Source: JAGLYZ01 sp049642725
Lineage (GTDB): Bacteria; Patescibacteriota; Minisyncoccia; Minisyncoccales; JAGMDC01
Reading direction: 5' to 3'
NCBI GenBank assembly: GCA_049642725.1
Contig: JBARPC010000016.1
Coordinates: 16,861 to 80,860 of the forward strand
DNA: 64,000 nt
Shown here: piece by piece, positions 8,563 through 16,109 of the stretch
How the letters are laid out: every line of letters starts with the position of its first letter
Position numbering within the stretch: the first letter of the stretch is position 1
The notes under the pieces: model-generated
What the model saw: the letters and a program-made list of their open reading frames with translations, nothing else
Databases searched by the model: none
What the model was told of the DNA's origin: nothing
Translations under genes and position numbers: made by a program

Positions 8563-8931
8563 TTATTTCAAAATTTTATTGATTTTCTCAATAATCTCGT
8601 CCGGGGTAAAATGGGCTTTAATCATATAATCATGCGCTCCTAATCTTAACCCTTTTTCTATCTCTTCTCTTTGGCCTAAATTGGACAAAATAATAATTGG
8701 GATATTAGATGTTTCCTGGTCTTTTTTTATATGAGATAAAACTTTAAAACCATTTATCCTTGGTAAAACTAAATCAAGTAAAACCAATGCTGGTTTTTCT
8801 TCTTTTGTTTTTTTCATACCTTCCTCTCCGTCTAATGCCTCTAATGTCTGAAAACCTTCAAGAGTTAGTTTTTTTACAATTATCTTTCTCAAAAATCTAT
8901 CATCTTCTATAATAAGAATTTTTTTAGCCAT
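8563..8931 (-). CDS. Receiver-only response regulator (type B)
   Basis: 122 residues, a stand-alone receiver with acidic IEDD, phospho-acceptor Asp53 in LVLLDLVLP, IILSN and Lys in MIKAHF. It is the paralogue of the receiver at 6338-6706, including the C-terminal helix HFTPDEIIEKI. It ends 15 bases before the kinase gene at 8547 and follows a type A receiver, so the gene order HK-RR(A)-RR(B) occurs twice in tandem. Confidence 0.9.
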   Translation of the reverse strand: MAKKILIIEDDRFLRKIIVKKLTLEGFQTLEALDGEEGMKKTKEEKPALVLLDLVLPRINGFKVLSHIKKDQETSNIPIIILSNLGQREEIEKGLRLGAHDYMIKAHFTPDEIIEKINKILK

Positions 8932-8960
8932 ATAATTGTTATGTGTTATGTGAACTATTG

Positions 8961-9326
8961 TTAGATTTGTTTTTTTACTTTTTCAATAACTTCCATTGGA
9001 TCAAATTCTGTCTTTATCAACCAATCCTTGACTCCTAATTTCTTGGCTCTGTCTAATTCAACCGGCTGTCCTGAATTAGAAATAATAATCACTGGAATTT
9101 TTCTTAACTCATTGTCTTCTTTTAACTTCTCCATTACTTCAAATCCTCCCATTTCCGGCATAATAATATCTAACAAAATAAGATCAGGTTTTTCTTTCTT
9201 TATCATTTCTAATCCTTGTCTTCCATTTTTTGAAGTTGAGACATCATAACCTTCTTGAGTCAATTTCTTCTGTAGAAGCTTAATCATTATTTCTTCATCT
9301 TCTATTAATAAAATTTTCTTTGCCAT
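8961..9326 (-). CDS. Receiver-only response regulator (type A)
   Basis: 121 residues. Receiver with Asp53 in LILLDIIMP, IIISNSG and Lys in WLIKTEFDP; no output domain. It is paralogous to the receiver at 6734-7099 and follows the soluble kinase by 12 bases. Likely to receive phosphate from that kinase or to be shared among the three. Confidence 0.9.
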   Translation of the reverse strand: MAKKILLIEDEEIMIKLLQKKLTQEGYDVSTSKNGRQGLEMIKKEKPDLILLDIIMPEMGGFEVMEKLKEDNELRKIPVIIISNSGQPVELDRAKKLGVKDWLIKTEFDPMEVIEKVKKQI

Positions 9327-9338
9327 ATTAGTAATTAT

Positions 9339-10688
9339 TTATTCTTTTATAGGCAGAACAAAATAAAAAGTTGTTTTCTTGCCTTTGTTTGACTCAAACC
9401 AAATTCGACCTTTATGGGCTTCAATAATATTTTTAGTGATATAAAGACCAAGCCCTGTTCCATCTGTTTCCATTTGAATTACATTAGCAGCTCTAAAAAA
9501 TTTTGAAAAGATTTTCTTTTGCTGTTCTTTAGGAATTCCCACTCCGTTGTCTTCAATTGAAAATTCTATTTTGTTTTTAAATTTCTTTAAAGAAATTATT
9601 ATTATGCCTCCGGGCTTTGTGTATATAATAGCATTATCTAAAAGGTTTTGGACGGCCAAGCATATTTTTTCTTTATCTACTAATACTTTTGGCAATTTAT
9701 CCTTAGGTTTTTTAAATTTAAATTCAATATTTTTTTGTTTAATCTCTTCTTGGTAATTATTTATTATTGATTGAATTATATTTTTCATATCAGCAGGAAC
9801 TGGTTTGTAAAGATATTTTCCCTCTTCAATCCTAGTCACGTTCAAAAGATCATTGACTAAAGTAATCATTCTTTCATTTGAGCCATAGCTTGTTCTAATA
9901 AATTCTTCCTGTTCTTTATTCAGTTTTCCTAAATCTCCATCTAAAATCATCTTTAAAGTCCATTTAATTGCTGAAAGAGGGGTTCTCAATTGATGGGCGG
10001 CTAAAGAAACAAATTCTGTTTTTATTGTTTCAATTCTTCTTTCCATAGTAATATCATGTAAGATAAATAGGGTTCCCGTCTTGCGTCTTGCTTTTTTTAT
10101 AGAAACTATAATTAATTCTATATTTAAATCCGTTCTTGGTTTAATTTCTTTTTTAAAAACGTTCTTATTTATTTTCTTGCTTTGTTTAAATGCCTTTAAA
10201 AACTCAATTCCGGAGATTTTACTTAATTCTAAAATAGTCCTGCCAATTAAGTTCTTACTTCTTAGATTTAAAAAAGCTTCAGCCATAGGATTAACAAAAG
10301 AAACCTTGTCCTTGCTGTCCAAAACTAATAAGCCGTCTGTAAAATTATTAATAATAGTTAATGTTTTGTTTTTTTCTAATTCAGTTTGTTTTAATGTATT
10401 CATCAACGCCTTCTTTGATTTTTCTAAATCCTTGGTTCTCTCTTTAACTTTTTGGTCCAAGCTCTTTGCCAGCTCCCTAAGTTCTCTTGTTCTTGCGCTT
10501 ACTCTTATCTCAAGCGTTGTTTTGGCATCTTCTAATTCTTCTTTAAGTATTTCTAATTCTTTAAATTCTTCCTCCCTTTTTTCTCTGGTTTTCATCAACT
10601 CAAAATCACGTCTCACTAAAAGCTTAGCAATTCTGTCCATCTCTTCTAATTCTTTAATCCTCTTTTCTTGTCCTTTAGGTTTAAGCAT
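9339..10688 (-). CDS. Cytoplasmic histidine kinase with coiled-coil N-terminus and PAS domain
   Basis: 449 residues with no membrane segment. Residues 1-105 are a charged coiled coil (heptad-rich, LEELEDAKTTLEIRVSA), followed by PAS (~110-215, NNFTDGLLVLDSKDKV), HisKA with His near 232 (FVSLAAHQLRTPLSAIKW) and HATPase (NLLDNAIIYT, DNGVGIP, GTGLGLYITKNI). The core is very similar to the other two kinases. It is the first kinase after the FIST gene; a soluble kinase next to a FIST sensor may read an intracellular ligand, but this is inference. Confidence 0.9.
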   Translation of the reverse strand: MLKPKGQEKRIKELEEMDRIAKLLVRRDFELMKTREKREEEFKELEILKEELEDAKTTLEIRVSARTRELRELAKSLDQKVKERTKDLEKSKKALMNTLKQTELEKNKTLTIINNFTDGLLVLDSKDKVSFVNPMAEAFLNLRSKNLIGRTILELSKISGIEFLKAFKQSKKINKNVFKKEIKPRTDLNIELIIVSIKKARRKTGTLFILHDITMERRIETIKTEFVSLAAHQLRTPLSAIKWTLKMILDGDLGKLNKEQEEFIRTSYGSNERMITLVNDLLNVTRIEEGKYLYKPVPADMKNIIQSIINNYQEEIKQKNIEFKFKKPKDKLPKVLVDKEKICLAVQNLLDNAIIYTKPGGIIIISLKKFKNKIEFSIEDNGVGIPKEQQKKIFSKFFRAANVIQMETDGTGLGLYITKNIIEAHKGRIWFESNKGKKTTFYFVLPIKE

Positions 10689-10778
10689 TTTTTTTAAAAA
10701 ATATTTTTAGAAAACAAAAAATCTTAAAGCTGTTTGGAAGCCCTTATCATAATTTTAAAATTTTAATTCCAACCTGCC

Positions 10779-11960
10779 TTACTCTCCTAAAACCATTAAA
10801 GCCATTGTCTCATTATGGAAAACAGAAAAACATTCCGGACCCACACGCCCTCCCAAGGGTGCTTGCTCGCCATAAGTATAAAATCCGATTAAAGGAACTT
10901 CTTTTCCTAAAACCCCTTGAATGGCTTTAATCTCTTCTCCAATTCTTGAACCTAATAACTTGTTTCTGGCTATACAATCAAAGACAAAAATGGCCTTGGG
11001 CTTGCTTCCTTTAAGCTGCTTTTTGGCGCTCTCTGCTGCTTCTTTAGCTGCTTGAATGGCCTTGTCTGGATCTCCTAACATCAAACGAATTTCAGAACCT
11101 TGAGGAATTTCTGCCGCGCAATCAATTCTGCCCTCCTTATCAGCAATAACCACATCTCTAATTAAAAGCTCATCGCTTCCCTCTACGCTCATTCCTAAAG
11201 GATAAGTATAAGCCATTTTAGCAATCGGCTCTTTAATTAGTTCTTCTGCCCTCTTACCGAAATATTCTTCATAAATACTCAACGCTGGCTTATTATTAAT
11301 TTCTATCAACTTTGCTCCTTCTGCTTTGGTTACTTTCATTGGCAAACCAATCGGCTCCCATCCATGTTTTACACCTATGCCTAAAGAAAATTTACCCGAA
11401 AGCCCTAAACCAACTACCGCTCCGCTTAAAACCTGGTCCTGGTAATATTCATATGTTTTTTTAAATTTGAAATCATCACCAGCCGAACCGCCCATAATAG
11501 GAAAATTCTTTCCTAATATATCTTGAACCCCTCTAACAAGAGCTGCACCGTTCTCGGCTAAGCCGTCAGGAAGCATTGTAAATAAAGAAATCTGTTCTTC
11601 TGCTTTGTTTTTTATATCTTCTGCCACTTTCCTGCCTGCTTCAAAAGAATTCTTTTGGGCGGCTTCGCCTAATCCAATATTAAATTTAATTTGGTCAGAA
11701 CTTAATGCCATAACCGCCACATGCTTTGAAGACGGCCCTTCGCCAGTTATTTCTCCTGCATCACTGCAGCCGATTAATGACGTCTCTTTAGAAACAAATC
11801 TCACTCCTTGAAGCATCTTTTTTTGGTCATAGACAACGCTGGAAAAAACAATTATTAAATCAGCTTTACCATCGGCCTTGCTTAAGGCCTGCTGGCATGC
11901 CTCATTTCCAGCTTCAACAGCATCAGAATTATTACTTTTTCCTACGCCAACTTTAATCAT
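10779..11960 (-). CDS. FIST-domain sensor protein (FIST_N plus FIST_C)
   Basis: 393 residues. The N-terminal half (ADLIIVFSSVVYDQKKMLQG, GCSDAGEITGEG, MGGSAGDDFKF) matches the FIST_N fold and the C-terminal half (SAKKQLKGSKPKAIFVFDC, GFYTYGEQAP, HNETMALMVLG) the FIST_C fold. FIST modules are ligand-binding sensors, proposed to bind small molecules such as amino acids, and are usually encoded near kinases. Here the gene heads a run of three kinases and four receivers, with a 90-base gap to the first kinase. No catalytic or output domain is present. The family call is firm; the ligand is unknown. Confidence 0.88.
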   Translation of the reverse strand: MIKVGVGKSNNSDAVEAGNEACQQALSKADGKADLIIVFSSVVYDQKKMLQGVRFVSKETSLIGCSDAGEITGEGPSSKHVAVMALSSDQIKFNIGLGEAAQKNSFEAGRKVAEDIKNKAEEQISLFTMLPDGLAENGAALVRGVQDILGKNFPIMGGSAGDDFKFKKTYEYYQDQVLSGAVVGLGLSGKFSLGIGVKHGWEPIGLPMKVTKAEGAKLIEINNKPALSIYEEYFGKRAEELIKEPIAKMAYTYPLGMSVEGSDELLIRDVVIADKEGRIDCAAEIPQGSEIRLMLGDPDKAIQAAKEAAESAKKQLKGSKPKAIFVFDCIARNKLLGSRIGEEIKAIQGVLGKEVPLIGFYTYGEQAPLGGRVGPECFSVFHNETMALMVLGE

Positions 11961-12003
11961 AATATTATATTATTTTTTACTTTTTTCTTTTCGACCTTTT
12001 ACT

Positions 12004-12909
12004 TTAAGGTATTCTATTAATTAAGCTATAAAAGCTATATTTTTTCAGAATCTCAACCACCTTTTCCTTATTATAACCTTTCCTTTCACATTTTGCCAAA
12101 TTAAAAACTAAAGGCGCGTCTGTCCGCGCCTTTGCTAAATCATAAGAAAAAAATACCTGCTCCTTGCAGTTCAATAAGAGCTCCTTGATTTTTGTTTTTA
12201 AATCCCATGCCTCGCCTGCTTCTATTGTCTTATAAAGATTTTCAATACTGCCGTATTCTTGAAGCAGTTCAACTGCTGTTTTCTTTCCAATGCCGGCAGC
12301 GCCTGGAATATTATCTGATGGATCGCCGGCTAAGGCCTTAAAATCAACCACTTGCTTTGGCAAAATCCCAAACCGTTCCTTAATTTTCTCCTCGTCATAA
12401 ATAACAGTATCTTTAATCCCCTTGCCCAGAGTATAAACTTTAACATTTTGATTAACAAGCTGAAGCGCGTCTAAATCGCCTGTTAAAATTATGGTTTCAA
12501 TTTTAGGCCCCCCACCACTTTTAGAATAAAAGTGGTGGGGGGTATTCGCAATAGTGGCAATTAAGTCATCCGCTTCAAATCCTTGTTCTTCAAAAATAGG
12601 GATTTGAAAACAATTCAAAATTTCCTTTATTTTTGGAATTTGCTCGTATAATTCATCCGGCGCTTTTACTCTTTTTGCTTTGTATTCAGTAAATTTTTTA
12701 TGCCTGAAATTTGGTGCTGGAAAATCAAAAGTAGCAGCGATATAATCTGGTTTGAGTTCTTTTAAGACCTTTAAAAGAATAGAAAAATATCCGTAAACAG
12801 CATTAACCAGCTCGCCTTTCTTTGTTCTAAAAGGAGGCAGGGCATGGTATGCCCTATGCACCAAAGCATTGCTGTCAATAATCACAAGACACTTTTTTTT
12901 CTCTTCCAT
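12004..12909 (-). CDS. Free-standing 5'-3' exonuclease (PolA N-terminal type)
   Basis: 301 residues: only the flap-nuclease part of DNA polymerase I, with no 3'-5' exonuclease or polymerase region. Acidic metal ligands lie in VIIDSNAL, AATFDFP, EADDLIAT, TGDLDALQL and GDPSDNIPG. The helix-hairpin-helix is IPGAAGIGKKTAVELL. It removes RNA primers and flaps. Residues near 123-134 (TPHHFYSKSGGGP) are encoded by a perfect palindrome (12508-12542) that is absent from normal family members and sits in frame. A decayed copy of this gene's 5' part and upstream region lies at 17641-17740. The -10 box is six bases before the ATG. Confidence 0.88.
   Translation of the reverse strand: MEEKKKCLVIIDSNALVHRAYHALPPFRTKKGELVNAVYGYFSILLKVLKELKPDYIAATFDFPAPNFRHKKFTEYKAKRVKAPDELYEQIPKIKEILNCFQIPIFEEQGFEADDLIATIANTPHHFYSKSGGGPKIETIILTGDLDALQLVNQNVKVYTLGKGIKDTVIYDEEKIKERFGILPKQVVDFKALAGDPSDNIPGAAGIGKKTAVELLQEYGSIENLYKTIEAGEAWDLKTKIKELLLNCKEQVFFSYDLAKARTDAPLVFNLAKCERKGYNKEKVVEILKKYSFYSLINRIP
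12508..12542. repeat. Palindromic element inside the exonuclease gene
   Basis: A perfect 16-base stem, CCCCCCACCACTTTTA, with its inverted copy and a 3-base loop (GAA). It adds about 12 residues in frame. The same arm, CCCCCCACCACTTT, recurs as the arms of an intergenic inverted repeat at 33537-33619. Confidence 0.85.
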
Positions 12910-12915
12910 TTTTCA

Positions 12916-12924
12916 ATTATACCA
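12916..12924 (-). promoter_or_regulatory. Extended -10 of the exonuclease gene
   Basis: TGG-TATAAT on the minus strand, then TGAAAA and the ATG. The six-base spacing predicts a leaderless transcript. Confidence 0.6.
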
Positions 12925-13006
12925 CACAAAAGCTATCAATGCGTAAAATAACCAATGGAGTGAATAAAGCCGCAACCAATCCGCCTTGAATCATAAAGAA
13001 TTAAAG

Positions 13007-13366
13007 TTAGACAATGCTTTCATAATGCTGAATACGGTTTAATTTATGGCTTTGGTCTAAAACTACGCAAACAGCGTCTATGCGACATTGTCCTTTCCAT
13101 CTTTTTCTGGCGCTGTAAGCATTAGCGCTTCTTACTAATTTTCTGATTTTCTCTTTATTAATGGTTTCTTCGGGAGAACCAAACTTTTCACTGGTTTTTG
13201 TTCTTACTTCTACAAAAACAAGAACATCATTTTTTTTAGCAATTAAATCAATCTCTGAATATCTGGTTTGGCAGTTCTGTTCCATTATATTATAATCCTT
13301 GTCTTCTAAATATTCTTTAGCAATCTCTTCTCCTATCCGCCCTATTTGAAGATTATGCTCTGTCAT
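13007..13366 (-). CDS. yraN: YraN/UPF0102 family nuclease-like protein
   Basis: 119 residues from the ATG at 13366, chosen because the protein then begins MTEHNLQIGRIGEEIAKEYL, the family N-terminus; a longer start would run deep into comM. Nuclease-fold motifs are visible: GRIGEEIA, the SEIDLIAKK acidic motif and FVEVRTKTSEKFG (E-x-K type). The family has a restriction-endonuclease-like fold and is often linked to DNA uptake and repair genes. The start overlaps the end of comM by 14 bases and dprA is next upstream, so the order dprA-comM-yraN suggests a role in DNA processing. Its biochemical activity is not established. Confidence 0.85.
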   Translation of the reverse strand: MTEHNLQIGRIGEEIAKEYLEDKDYNIMEQNCQTRYSEIDLIAKKNDVLVFVEVRTKTSEKFGSPEETINKEKIRKLVRSANAYSARKRWKGQCRIDAVCVVLDQSHKLNRIQHYESIV

Positions 13367-14891
13367 ATATCTTTGGCGGTAAAGCATATTGCAAGGCCTC
13401 TGCCATATGGCTTGCCTGAATATCCTGAGAATTTTCCAAATCAGCAATAGTTCTGGCTGTTTTAATCATTTTGTAATAAGAACGGGCAGAAATTTGAAGC
13501 ATTATTCCAGCCTGATGCAGTATTTTTTCCACTTCTCCTGATAAAGCACAGAATTTTTTTATCTGCTTGTTTTTCATTTCAGAATTAGTGTAAACACTTT
13601 CACCCTGAAATCTTTGCTCCTGAATTTTTCTTGCCTTTTCCACTCTCTTTCTTATATCTTCTGATGTTTCAAGATTCGGTTTGTCTTGGGAAAGCTCTTC
13701 AATATCAACTGCTGGAACCTCAATATAAATATCAATTCTATCTAAAATTGGGCCTGATATCCGTTTTTTGTACTTTAAAATTTCTCGAGGGCTGCAAATG
13801 CAGGCCTTTTTCGGATGGTTTAAATATCCGCAAGGGCAGGAGTTACTAGATGCAACCAGCATAAACTCAGCAGGATAACTCACTCTTGCTTTAGAACGAG
13901 CAATAGAAACTACTCCATCTTCTAACGGCTGCCTTAAGGCCTCTAATACAGAACGTGGAAATTCATTAAATTCGTCTAAAAACAATACTCCGCGATGAGC
14001 TAAGCTTATTTCTCCAGGACTGGGATTACTTCCGCCTCCGATAAGACCAACCTGCGAAATAGTGTGATGAGGCGAACGAAATGGCGGCATTCTTACCAAA
14101 GAACCTTGAGCAGGAATATTACCAGTGACAGAATATATTTTTGTCACTTCTAATGACTCTGGATTTTGAAGAGGCGGTAAAACTCCTGGCAAAGCCCGGG
14201 CAAGCATTGTTTTCCCAGCCCCAGGACTGCCAACCATAAAAATATTATGGCCGCCGGCAGCAGCAATTTCCACTGCCCGCTTTGCCTGCTCCTGTCCTAA
14301 AATCTCTGACATATCAAAATCAACTCTATGCTCATCTAATCCAAAACAAACAGAATTATTATACTTTGCCGGCTCTAAAAGTTTTTTGTTAAGTAAATGA
14401 GCTAAAAGCTGGGACAAGGTTTCCACAGGATAAACTTTAATTTCTGGAACAATGGCTGCCTCATTGGCTGATGCTTTAGGAATAAAAATTTGCTTAAACC
14501 CTGCCTCTTTGGCAAAAAGAGCTAAAAGCAATGCTCCTCTGGTATGCCTTAAATTCCCGTCCAAAGAGAGTTCGCCAAAGAAAAGGGATTTTTCTGAAAC
14601 AGGAAAACCAATTGTTGCACAAAGAATACCTATTGCAATTGGCAAATCATAAAATGAGCCCTCCTTGGGAATATCAGCCGGAGCCAAATTAACGGTGATT
14701 TTTCTGGCCGGAAAATCAATATTTGAATTTATAATAGCTGTCCTCACTCTTTCCTTGCTTTCATCAACTGCCTTGCTCGGCAAACCGACAATGTCAAAAC
14801 CAGGCAATCCCCTGCTTGCTATATTTATTTCCACATCCACCGCTATTGTCTTTAATCCTATATTCAATGCTGACCCTATTTTAATTAGCAT
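13353..14891 (-). CDS. comM: ComM/YifB family AAA+ helicase (Mg chelatase-like)
   Basis: 512 residues, normal length. Residues 1-165 form the ChlI-like/Lon-like N-terminal domain (GLPGFDIVGLPSKAVDESKERVR). The AAA+ core has Walker A GSPGAGKTMLARAL, Walker B GVLFLDEFNEF and a Cys cluster (SNSCPCGYLNHPKKACICSP). A C-terminal Mg-chelatase domain ends the protein. ComM is a hexameric branch-migration helicase used during natural transformation. Together with dprA upstream and type IV pilus genes in the window it supports a competence system. It shares its end with yraN. Confidence 0.93.
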   Translation of the reverse strand: MLIKIGSALNIGLKTIAVDVEINIASRGLPGFDIVGLPSKAVDESKERVRTAIINSNIDFPARKITVNLAPADIPKEGSFYDLPIAIGILCATIGFPVSEKSLFFGELSLDGNLRHTRGALLLALFAKEAGFKQIFIPKASANEAAIVPEIKVYPVETLSQLLAHLLNKKLLEPAKYNNSVCFGLDEHRVDFDMSEILGQEQAKRAVEIAAAGGHNIFMVGSPGAGKTMLARALPGVLPPLQNPESLEVTKIYSVTGNIPAQGSLVRMPPFRSPHHTISQVGLIGGGSNPSPGEISLAHRGVLFLDEFNEFPRSVLEALRQPLEDGVVSIARSKARVSYPAEFMLVASSNSCPCGYLNHPKKACICSPREILKYKKRISGPILDRIDIYIEVPAVDIEELSQDKPNLETSEDIRKRVEKARKIQEQRFQGESVYTNSEMKNKQIKKFCALSGEVEKILHQAGIMLQISARSYYKMIKTARTIADLENSQDIQASHMAEALQYALPPKIYDRA

Positions 14892-14914
14892 AATACTAAA
14901 ATTTCTAATTTTTA

Positions 14915-14923
14915 TGGTATAAT
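14915..14923 (+). promoter_or_regulatory. Extended -10 promoter of the structured RNA
   Basis: TGG-TATAAT on the plus strand. Seven bases later (14931) begins the first arm of a 12-bp helix, so transcription would start exactly at the base of the structure. Confidence 0.55.
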
Positions 14924-14930
14924 TTTAATT

Positions 14931-15007
14931 GTGGTGGGGATGGCGTAGTGCGAAGTCGGGCTTATCATCCATGGCCTTCGGGGTGCAAATCCCCGCATCT
15001 CCACTAC
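14931..15007 (+). ncRNA. Structured small RNA resembling half a tRNA
   Basis: The ends pair over 12 bases (GTGGTGGGGATG with CATCTCCACTAC, two G-U pairs). Just inside the 3' arm is a perfect T-arm-like hairpin, CGGGG-TGCAAAT-CCCCG, directly abutting the helix as in a tRNA. The remaining 36 bases (14943-14978) do not form a normal D arm or 5-bp anticodon arm in my hands; the best is a bulged stem around TTATCATCC. It is GC-rich against an AT-rich background and has a good promoter. It may be a divergent tRNA, a tRNA-like regulator or a tRNA relic. I could not assign an anticodon. Confidence 0.5.
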
Positions 15008-15033
15008 CTTAAAATTATCCACAGTTTCTTCTA

Positions 15034-15061
15034 TTGACAAAATGTTTTGATTTGCTATACT
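15034..15061 (+). promoter_or_regulatory. Near-consensus sigma-70 promoter in the comM-dprA gap
   Basis: TTGACA (15034-15039), 16 bases, then TGC-TATACT (-10 at 15056-15061) on the plus strand, opposite to comM and dprA. No open reading frame follows. Confidence 0.5.
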
Positions 15062-15067
15062 TATATT

Positions 15068-15134
15068 GGATGATAGGCCTGGATCTCGTATTACGTTAAG
15101 ATCAGCGAAAAATTCTGCGAAAGCAGGATTTTTT
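15068..15134 (+). ncRNA. Possible small RNA between promoter and terminator
   Basis: A promoter at 15034-15061 and a terminator hairpin at 15110-15134 bracket about 67 bases with no ORF. The segment contains GGATGATA, complementary to TATCATCC in the structured RNA just upstream. Transcription itself is unproven; the hairpin may exist only to end the dprA message on the other strand. Confidence 0.3.
15110..15134. terminator. Bidirectional terminator hairpin downstream of dprA
   Basis: AAATTCTGC-GAAA-GCAGGATTT with T-runs on both strands. It can end dprA (minus, stop at 15144) and any plus-strand transcript from the promoter at 15034. Confidence 0.6.
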
Positions 15135-15143
15135 GTTTGAAAA

Positions 15144-16085
15144 TTATTTATCATCAACATAATATTTATTTCCTTGTTTGGAAACAATGCCATGGATTTG
15201 CATTAAAGAAAGAACAGTGCCTAATTTACTGACTGGAACATTTAAACTTCTGGAAATAGCATCAATTTCCAATGGCTCTCTCTGTAAATAAGCGATTATT
15301 TTCTCTTCAAGCGGAGAAAATGAACTTTTCAAATCAAAGGGTTTGGGCTCGCCTCGCTGAAGCCATGGCGAAGCGGGCGAGGTAAGCCCCGCAGGGGCGA
15401 AAAGGGGTCTTGATTTGAAAAGTTTATTTTCAGAGCTTTCACGATAAAATCTCAAAATATCCTTAGCTGAAATTGCCATCTCTGCTCCATCCTTAATAAG
15501 CTGTAATGTGCCTTTTGAATTTTCACTTGTTATTGGCCCAGGCACAGCAAAAAGTTTTCGTTTATATTTATTGGCATATCCCGCAGTAATTAAAGAACCG
15601 CTTTTTTCTCCTGCCTCTATTACTAAACAAGCTTTAGACAAGCCGGCAATAATCCTGTTTCTTTTTGGATAAGTCCAAAAAGCTGGGGCTAAATCTTTTT
15701 CAAATTCAGAAATAATCAAGCAGTTATTATTTAAAATTTCAAAGTACAAATCTTTTTGATATTCTGGATGAATAATGTCTATTCCACAGGGCATTACTGC
15801 GATTGTCCTGCCGCCGGCCATTAAAGCAGCTTTGTGAGAAACAGCATCTATTCCATACATAAAGCCAGAAACAATAGTAATGCCAGCCATAGCAATTTCT
15901 GTAATAAATCTTTCAACAACCTGTTTACCATAAGTTGTCATTCTTCTGGAGCCGACAACTGCCAAGCAGTTTTCAAAAATTTCTGAATCCCATTTTCCTT
16001 TATGATACAGCCATTTCGGCGCATCGCTTACTTCTTTTAATAATCTTGGATATACTTTATCTTGTTTTGCAACAACACCATTCAT
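15144..16085 (-). CDS. dprA: DNA processing protein DprA with an inserted palindromic element
   Basis: 313 residues. The Rossmann-like domain has VVGSRRMTTYGKQ, IVSGFMYGIDAVSHKAAL, GIDIIHPEYQ and AGEKSGSLITAGYANKYKR. A C-terminal winged helix (~250-313, AYLQREPLEIDAISRSLN) follows. DprA binds incoming single-stranded DNA and loads RecA. Between the domains, about 34 residues (RPLFAPAGLTSPASPW and flanks) are encoded by a 102-base palindromic insertion (15323-15424) that keeps the frame and differs in base composition from the rest. It lies upstream of comM and yraN. Confidence 0.92.
   Translation of the reverse strand: MNGVVAKQDKVYPRLLKEVSDAPKWLYHKGKWDSEIFENCLAVVGSRRMTTYGKQVVERFITEIAMAGITIVSGFMYGIDAVSHKAALMAGGRTIAVMPCGIDIIHPEYQKDLYFEILNNNCLIISEFEKDLAPAFWTYPKRNRIIAGLSKACLVIEAGEKSGSLITAGYANKYKRKLFAVPGPITSENSKGTLQLIKDGAEMAISAKDILRFYRESSENKLFKSRPLFAPAGLTSPASPWLQRGEPKPFDLKSSFSPLEEKIIAYLQREPLEIDAISRSLNVPVSKLGTVLSLMQIHGIVSKQGNKYYVDDK
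15323..15424. repeat. Composite palindromic element inside dprA
   Basis: Perfect 15-base terminal inverted repeats (AACTTTTCAAATCAA at 15323-15337 and its complement at 15410-15424) enclose two further hairpins: CTCGCC...GGCGAG (15348-15381) and GCCCC-GCA-GGGGC (15386-15398). The length of 102 bases is exactly 34 codons. The inside is strongly GC-rich. Confidence 0.85.
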
Positions 16086-16109
16086 TTAATTTTTAAAATT
16101 TAATATTAA

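Noticed and set aside
12910..13006. Possible gene between the exonuclease and yraN
   Set aside because: Under 100 bases with no open frame or start; only the exonuclease promoter is visible.
14931..15007. tmRNA or standard tRNA call for the structured RNA
   Set aside because: The ends resemble tmRNA ends (GGGG...CATCTCCA), but they are only ~77 bases apart with no tag ORF. No D arm or regular anticodon arm can be formed, so I kept a neutral structured-RNA call.
14912..15193. 93-residue frame across the structured RNA
   Set aside because: Runs antisense through the structured RNA, its promoter and the terminator hairpin, and has no recognisable protein features.
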